This document shows, one piece after another, positions 57,977 through 64,000 of a DNA stretch of 64,000 nucleotides; within the stretch, counting starts at the first letter, position 1; every line of letters starts with the position of its first letter. Position numbers and translations under genes: made by a program. The notes beneath the pieces are model-generated. The model had not been told where the DNA came from and ran no database searches. It worked only from the letters and a program-made list of their open reading frames with translations. The stretch is from Diplosphaera chodatii (taxonomy: Eukaryota > Chlorophyta > Trebouxiophyceae > Prasiolales > Stichococcaceae), in NCBI GenBank assembly GCA_032358165.1, contig JAALGY010000020.1, forward strand, positions 2,663,501-2,727,500, written 5' to 3'.

Positions 57977-60325
57977 TCACCAGTCGACCCACTTCTGCGG
58001 CAACATGGACTGGTACCACGAGAAACCAGTGGGTCTGCAGCTGCCGCCGGTGCTGCCAGCTGCGCTTTCTGCCCCCTGAGGGGCTGCTGCGGCAGCAGCA
58101 TAGTCCGCTGCCACCTCTATGCCGCCAGCATGCAAGCGGCTGCCGGGATCGGGGCCAGCGCCTGCTGCGTCCGCCGCGCCGTCGCTGCTGCTGTTGGCGC
58201 CGCCGTCAGCCGCACGGAGCCCAGTGCCATGGCCCTCTCCGAGATCTGCAGAGGGCGCTGACACCCACACCAGGCTGGTGGACCGCTCCATGTCCAGGCT
58301 GCTGCCGGCGCTGTGCTCCGCCGGCTCTGCAGCTGCCTGCAGCGGGCGCTGTGATGGCGGCGGCGTGCCGTGACCGTCTGAGCCGCCGCCTGTTTGCCCT
58401 GCAGCTGCAGTGGCGGCCGCAGGGGCGTCTGGCTGCTCGACACAAGCAAGGGATGGCGGCTGTGCCCGGCTGCTGGGTGTGCTGCCTTGCCACAGGGCAA
58501 ACGCGCTGGTGCTGACTGTTTGCTCTGCAGGCGCAGCTGGGCTGAGGGCTTCGGGCTGCGCTGACCTGGCAGCACCATGCTGTGGCTGCTGCTGTGCAGG
58601 GCCAGGCGCCTGGCAGCTGCCGCCTGTCTGCGGCGGGGTGGGGAGTCTGCTCGCTGCTTCTGGGGCTGCTGCAGCTGCAGCTGCCTGCCCAAAGCCCGAT
58701 ACAGCGTCTGCAGCTTCCTGTGCCGCTCGCTGCAGCGGGTCTTGCTGGCTTTCTGGTCCTGACGGTGCTAAGCTGCTGCACAGTGCCGTATCGCTCCTCA
58801 CGTGGGCTCCTGTACAGCAAGACTGCGTACAGGTGAGCAGAACGTAGCTGTGCTTACGTCTGGCTGCAAGAAGAGGTCTGAAGGCCACCACTGCCGCATG
58901 CATGAGCAGCTCGAGAGGATCTCCACCGCACCTGTGACGCTTGCGGCTGGCTGGTTGCCGGTGGCAGGTGCTGCCCTGGTAGAATCAGGGTCGCAAGAAC
59001 CAGGCGGCTGCGATGGCAGCAAGACTGGCTCGATCGCTGGCGTGGCTGCTGCCGTGGTACAGCTCCCGTCATCGCCCGGGCAGCCACAGTCCCGCCAGAA
59101 GTCCTCGATGCTGCGCCATTGGCCCTGCACACACAAGTGTCAAGGCTCTCCGCACCGCTGCAGCGCGGCGGAGCACACAGCAGACGGGCAGCTGGCAGGA
59201 CAGCTGCTGTTGCAGTTGTATGTCAGCCCTGCATGTCCAGCAGCTCACAACATGGCGCAGCGTCATGGGCGATGCTCACCGGGTGGATGCGCACTTGCTG
59301 GCGCTTGGACTGCACAAAGGCCAGCGCCTCGGCTGGAGCCACGCGGTGGTACTTGATCAGGTAGCACAGCACCAGGCTGCTGGAGCGGCCGCGCCCCGCC
59401 TTGCAGTGCACGTACACCAGCTCCCGCCGTGCCGCGTGCTCTGCAGCACAGAGCCACTGTGTCAGTCGCAGCAGCAGACCATGAGGGTGTCGTTGCTCAG
59501 CAGCCAAAGCAGTGTGACACCACGACAATGGTGGACAACGCTGACGCCGCCATGTACGGCGGCGCCAGACATGCAGCAGCCCAGGGTCAGGACTCGCCGT
59601 GGATGAAGTCCACGCCGCGGTGCATCTCGCGCACGGGCGGCGCGTACAGAAAGTCGATAGTCGGCAGGTGCAGGTGCGCGATGCCGGCCGCTGCGTACTG
59701 GTCCGGGGAGATGAAGATCTCAAACTCCTGCAACACGCGGCCCTCGTACATCAAGTTGGGAGTCAGCTGACGCCAATTCAGATGTCACACAAAGAGCCTG
59801 CTGCACTTGCTTCTGGTATTAGCTGGGCCTGTACCTCATTGAGTGTCACCACCGCCTTCACACCCTATGCACAGGCAGCGAGGGGATATTTGCAGTTGAG
59901 GAGCTCATGCAACCAGGCTGGAGTGGTTGCAGCATGCAGCAGCGTTGGCGACAAATGCAGTCAGCAGCAAGCAACAGCACAGGGTGATATGCCACCCACC
60001 AGCTGCTGGAACTCGTTCGCCAGCATGGAAGGGAATGGAATTGCACCGAGCATGATACTCTGCGACGAGTGGCACATGATCACACGTCAAACTCTGAGCA
60101 TGCTGCCTGATGCAGTAAAGAAGCTAGTACGGCTGTCGTGCGATCCATTCCGCAAGCAGGCGACAATGAGCATAGGCGTGCACATGATGTCAGGCTTACC
60201 TCGGTGATGAGGTCGCACCAGTGCCAGTCCTCCTGCAGCCGCTCCTTCGCGATGTTGAACAGCAGCGAAGGGTAGAAGAAGGCCCGTGCAGCCATGGAGG
60301 CCCCCAGCTCGGTGTAGGACGACAT
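57977..60325 (-). CDS. PTPMT1: PTPMT-type dual-specificity phosphatase with low-complexity C-terminal tail
   Basis: Seven exons: 60200-60325, 60000-60059, 59835-59864, 59598-59727, 59280-59440, 58932-59124, 57977-58809; about 510 residues. The first 180 match plant PTPMT1/2: MSSYTELGASMAARAFFYPS then LLFNIAKERL, LLGAIPFP-like MLGAIPFPSMLANEF, the 10-residue exon GVKAVVTLNE, and the catalytic P-loop VHCKAGRGRSSSLVLCYLIK with C-x5-R. In plants and animals this enzyme dephosphorylates phosphatidylglycerophosphate in mitochondria or ER, a step to phosphatidylglycerol and cardiolipin. The remaining 300 or so residues are Ala/Ser/Pro/Gln low complexity ending SMLPQKWVDW, absent from plant homologues as I know them. 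The fourth intron needs a GC donor (CACG|gcgagt); only that choice gives FIHEHAARRELVYVHC. An in-frame ATG at 60535 would add 70 residues and could carry a targeting peptide. Confidence 0.87.
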
Positions 60326-61089
60326 CGCAGGCGCTGCACGCTGCCAACACCGCAAACCCACTACCGACTGACAATGATGTTCCCAGCCCAAGCTCCCTCC
60401 AACCCTGCCACTACCACTGTGAGCTTGCAGGACCAGGAGTGTTGCAGCTGCACCGGCCTGTGTAGCTGATGAGGGTGAGCTAGCAGCTGCTGAGTCAAGC
60501 TGCTGCACAATCCCTGTGGCTTCCGGACCCGGCACTCGCCACTCAAGTACCAGCGGACGCTAAATAGCGCCTGATCCGTCTTGGGAGTGCTGGATAGGCT
60601 ACGTGCGAGATCACCGCCCCACGCTGTGCAATATGCACCCGAAGGGATGACCTGGGCTCAGGGACATGCCACCGTCTGCACCAAACGCTTGCCCAGGTGC
60701 TGTGCAGCCGTCAATGGCAATGAAGGCCATCAAATGATCTTGACGCCGATGCAAACGTAACTTGGGCACTGCCTGCAAAGCTGCAACTCGCTGAGGTTGA
60801 TGATGAGCATTCATTCAGAGCAGCCAGCATTTCCCTGCCTAGCATGCCCTCACTTGTAACGTGTAGATTGCACGTCAGGTTGACCGCAAACTGTTAGCAC
60901 AACATAATCCAGCCGGCTCAAGCTGCTGCAAGCGCTGCAGCTGTGTGCTGGTGCTGGTCTCAGAGTGGGTGTGGCGTGCTCATGCTGTTGCAGCCAACTA
61001 TTGTGCTACGTGGGGTGAAGCACCACCGTAACCACTGCTGCATATCCGCCGGCGTGCGAGCTGCAGCACGCGGTCGCGGCGTCAGCCGC
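60326..61089. other. Divergent promoter region PTPMT / P4H-like
   Basis: About 760 bp between divergent start codons. An in-frame extension of the phosphatase reaches 60535. No TATA box, repeat or RNA gene seen. Confidence 0.4.
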
Positions 61090-62383
61090 ATGGGGAAACG
61101 CCGCAGCGAGCCGCCGCAACAGAAATGCAAGAAGCCACAGCCGCAGCAGACAGCGGCGTTAACCCAGCTGGCCGTCTCTGCAAAGCTGAAGCCTCGCGTG
61201 GAGCCCCTGCTGGGCTGGGACATCTTTCAGGTGCACGGAGTGTCAAGATGCGGGGGCACCTGGCCTGGCGTTGTGCGCTGGCATGGGCAAATATGCGGAG
61301 CATCATCCTGTTGTATGTGTCAAAGAGGCATTAGCTGGACCTGTACCAGTTTGAGAGCGCAGGTGCACGGCGTCCTGACGGCGGAGGAGTGCACGCGCTT
61401 CATCGATGCTGCGAAAGCTGCCAGCTTTGCGCACCAGTCCAGTGCGCCCAGCACCCGCACGCACTCGCTGCAGTCTGTCAGTCCATGGCTCACTCTTGCG
61501 CCGAAAGGGCAGAAGACCTCAGGCAGTGCATCATTGTCGACGTCACACCGCAGGTCGAGGGCCCCGCTTTGGCGAGGCGTCGCGCAGCAACGGCCGCATT
61601 CAGGTGTGACACCGCAGGCTGTGAGCAGGGGTTTCCCCAGCAACTGCACTGACTGACCCTGTGCACCATAGCTGCACCTCGAGCAACGTTACCCGCACCG
61701 TCTACCTCGCACTGCTGCGCCAGGTGCAAGATGCGACGCTGGCGCAGGAGCTGTGGCAGGCGACGGGGCTGGACCGCATCTGTGCGCCACTGAGGCTGGG
61801 CGCGCGGCGCCCCGTCGGCTTAAACCCCAACATCCGGCTATACAGGTACGTTTTTGAAAGCGGTGCTGTGCACTCGCAAGCTGGAAGACCTCTTCCGTCC
61901 TGTGGACACTCGGTCATCTGGCTGTCGGTGCGACCCGGCAGTGAAACGCCTGCAGGTACAAGGGCAGCAGCCAGCACTTTGGCCCGCATGTGGATGAGGC
62001 GGTGGAGGTGGGCGGCGGCTTTACAGCCTACACCCTGCTCATCTACCTGTCCGGCGGCCTGTCCGGCGGCGAGACTGTGTTCTATGGTGACTGCCGCCAA
62101 CTTCGCCCTGCTTTCCTCACCAGTTTGCCATTCCTTGCTGTACGTAGCACATGTGCAACTTGCTGCCAGCGTGCCCTGCATCGAAGGTCATCTGATTGAG
62201 CTGAGATCTCAACATCTTGCGGCGTCACTTGCAGGTGAAGATGGCAAGCGGGTCGTCAGTGTGGCGCCCCAGGCGGGCCTGGCGCTGCTGCATGCGCACG
62301 GCGACGCCTGCCTGGAGCACGAGGCGCTGGCGGTGGCGCGCGGCACCAAGTACGTGCTGCGCAGCGACGTGGTCTTCGCCTGA
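61090..62383 (+). CDS. Prolyl-4-hydroxylase-like 2-oxoglutarate/Fe(II) oxygenase
   Basis: Six exons: 61090-61230, 61363-61441, 61554-61603, 61724-61845, 61956-62086, 62235-62383; phases agree, 223 residues. It starts MGKRRSEPPQQKCKKPQPQQ, a basic N-terminus that could be nuclear or unstructured. Then VLTAEECTRFIDAAKAASF, SRGPRFGEASRSNGRIQ, LYRYKGSSQHFGPHVDEAVE with the H-x-D iron ligands, LIYLSGGLSGGETVFYG, and LALLHAHGDACLEHEALAV then ARGTKYVLRSDVVFA with the distal His and the Lys/Arg that binds 2-oxoglutarate. This is the complete catalytic core of the P4H-type oxygenase fold. The lack of a signal peptide or membrane anchor argues against an ER collagen/extensin-type P4H, so the substrate may be a cytosolic or nuclear protein. 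It belongs to a plant clade of small 2OG oxygenases, by recollection. Start chosen at the first ATG before the conserved exon. Confidence 0.85.
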
Positions 62384-62422
62384 GGTGGGCGCCGCACGCT
62401 GAAACGCATTCCCTTTGGATGC

Positions 62423-63820
62423 ATGCACGTCAACATGGCAGCGATGCAGTGCCGGCAGGGCCTGGCAGCGCAAGCACAACACGGCGGCTATTGTCTGCTG
62501 AGGGTTGAGCTCAGCAACGGCGCTGTGCTGCCAGTATGCTGGGCCACGAAGCCAGGGACAGCAGCACTCGGCGTGTGGAGCAACAACAATCAGCTTGAGG
62601 CTGGTGCGCTGCAGACCAGCGCGGAAGGCGTGCAAGCATCTGGGCCTGCGGGGGTCGCAAAGCTGATGAAATACTGGCAGCAAGGAGGAGGCATTGGCTG
62701 GCAGCCGCCGTCGCCGCCGCTGCCGTCGCCGCCGCTGCCGCCGCCGTCCCTGGACCCTGAGCTGTGTTCGCACTTCATGAACGATGTCGACCTCATGGTA
62801 ATCATTGGCGTGTCCCCAATGGCTGCTGCACTGCTGCCAGCTGCTTTTGCCATTGCAAGGCATCGTGTGCTCTCGCCATGCATAACATCCGCCAGGGCCA
62901 GCGCTGCTGCTGCTTCGCCTGAGGCTTGGCATGCTGATTGCCAGACCGCATGCCGTGGTTCTGCCGTAGGACGCACTGAAACGATAGCCTGCTGCGCTGC
63001 GCATACAGGACCTGGATTGCAGCATGCCCGGCTGCACCGGGCATCCACTATCCTGGAGCCGCTTATGCATTGCGTCAACAGACGGGATTGGAAGCGCTTG
63101 CCGGGCTGGGGACCCCAGCGGTCCTCTGCACTTGCATCCTCTGCCCTCCCAGCGCTGCAGCAGGTTGGTGCAGTGCTAGCATACCAGCATGCCCTGCTTT
63201 GAGCTCGTGTTGTTAGGAAGCGTGCTGGCTGATGCAGACAGCATGACTGCAGTCATCTGGGAAGGTGGCACTGGTTGTGCAGCATGTGCAGCAGGAAGAG
63301 CAGGCAGCCGGCATGCCCCGGCAGATGCCTGTTGCAGCGGCAGCAAAGGCGGATGTGGCGCCGCCCATTGCGCCACCAGACACTGGCGGCTGCATTCACG
63401 CCTGCGCCCAGGTCTGCTGACACAGCTGCCCAATTGCTGCAGGTCCACAGGAAGGTGGTGTTCGAGGTGCCAGAGGCTGTGATGCCGCATGCGGCGCGCC
63501 TCCATCGGGCTCGCCATGGAGGTGGCACATCATTGTGGCAGCGGTGAGAATCCAAACGTGCTCGAGCGCTCCATAGGCAACTATGAGGCATGCCACGTGC
63601 CTCCTGCTGCATCAGCAGCGCTGAGGTAGACTGCCGCCAGCAGCGACCAGATCAATGGCAGAGTGCCTCTGGTTCACGCATGTACAGGAGGCACTACCCG
63701 CTGACGATGCTGGAGGGTGACTGGCCGAAGTGGCCTGACTGGCTGCGCGCTGCTGATGCTGGTGAAGCTCAGCTGAGGTCACTTTGGGGCGAGCAGAGCG
63801 AGAACCTCCTGATGATGTGA
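62423..63820 (+). CDS. Hypothetical protein with Pro-rich segment, tentative three-exon model
   Basis: I do not recognise this gene. Exons 62423-63163, 63443-63543 and 63688-63820 join in phase to 324 residues. The last two junctions look genuine: LPALQQ|VHRKVVFEVPEAVMPHAA, then GGTSLWQ|RRHYPLTMLEGDWPKWPD. The end is SLWGEQSENLLMM. The first block has an SPPLP-type proline repeat at 62704-62750. The start is doubtful because 62423 is only 40 bp after the preceding stop; the true 5' exon may begin later, for example at the ATG at 62778, or the first block may be partly intron. No signal peptide, membrane span or known catalytic motif seen. Confidence 0.4.
62704..62750 (+). repeat. CCGTCGCCGCCGCTG repeat coding SPPLP
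   Basis: Two imperfect 15-bp units plus a CCG-rich tail, in frame with the tentative gene and coding a short proline-rich stretch. Confidence 0.7.
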
Positions 63821-64000
63821 TCTTGAACATGTATGTTTGTTGATGGCAGCAAGGTCCAGCCGCATGCACAGTCTCCGCTGCCGTGCTGTCCGTCAAGTCA
63901 CTGTTGGAGCCAGAATGCGGCGCTTTCAGTGTTGCGACCTTCCTGACGTACTCTTGGTGCCAGACGCAAAGCTCGATGTCAACATGGCAAGCACAGCTCG

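Noticed and set aside
62225..63070. 281-codon minus-strand ORF with Arg-rich run
   Set aside because: The Arg run is the complement of the CCG-rich repeat; it overlaps the end of the oxygenase gene and lacks splice or motif support.

Overview
The window is nuclear DNA of a green alga (Chlorophyta). Its genes are cut into many short exons by spliceosomal introns of about 90-400 bp. Donors often begin gtgcg or gtgag and acceptors end in (t)gcag. Third codon positions are G/C-rich, there are long Ala/Gly/Ser/Gln low-complexity tracts, and the housekeeping genes look most like land-plant orthologues. Genus cannot be decided from the sequence. I saw no prokaryotic operons, viral genes or transposase genes. 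Exon coordinates come from reading splice sites and frames by eye and may be off by 1-2 bases.

Region 1 (1-39,700) is a tandem array of ten copies of one F-box/leucine-rich-repeat gene, called FBL-1 to FBL-10 here, in mixed orientation: 1-, 2-, 3-, 4+, 5-, 6-, 7+, 8-, 9+, 10-. Copies 2, 3, 5, 6 and 9 are complete 13-exon genes. Copy 1 runs off the left edge. Copy 4 is intact but has lost all twelve introns exactly at the junctions its siblings use, so it looks like a retrocopy of a copy-9-like parent. Copy 7 lacks the F-box exons. Copies 8 and 10 each carry one frameshifting indel. Extra terminal-exon relics lie at 26.3 kb and perhaps 25.8 kb. A 13-bp palindrome, TGATCTNAGATCA, sits about 175-240 bp upstream of the preferred start codon of every minus-strand copy. 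Intron 2 has a conserved GC-AG splice donor in seven of the eight copies that have it.

Region 2 (40,000-48,700) holds a small TATA-box-preceded ORF of unknown function (+), a conserved membrane protein that is probably plastid-directed (-), and a 14-exon type II membrane protein (+) with a very long low-complexity stalk and a TBL/PC-esterase-like SGNH domain. The last is probably a Golgi glycan-modifying enzyme.

Region 3 (49,000-60,400) is three collinear minus-strand housekeeping genes: NPL4 (CDC48/p97 ubiquitin cofactor), a SEC1/KEULE-type syntaxin-binding protein, and a PTPMT-type dual-specificity phosphatase with a long low-complexity C-terminal tail.

Region 4 (61,000-64,000, + strand) has a prolyl-4-hydroxylase-like 2-oxoglutarate/Fe(II) oxygenase followed by an unrecognised gene with a Pro-rich segment. 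SCF-type F-box receptors and the NPL4 cofactor both belong to ubiquitin-dependent protein turnover, but nothing in the sequence shows they are functionally linked. The array looks like a fast birth-and-death family of substrate receptors next to ordinary conserved genes.
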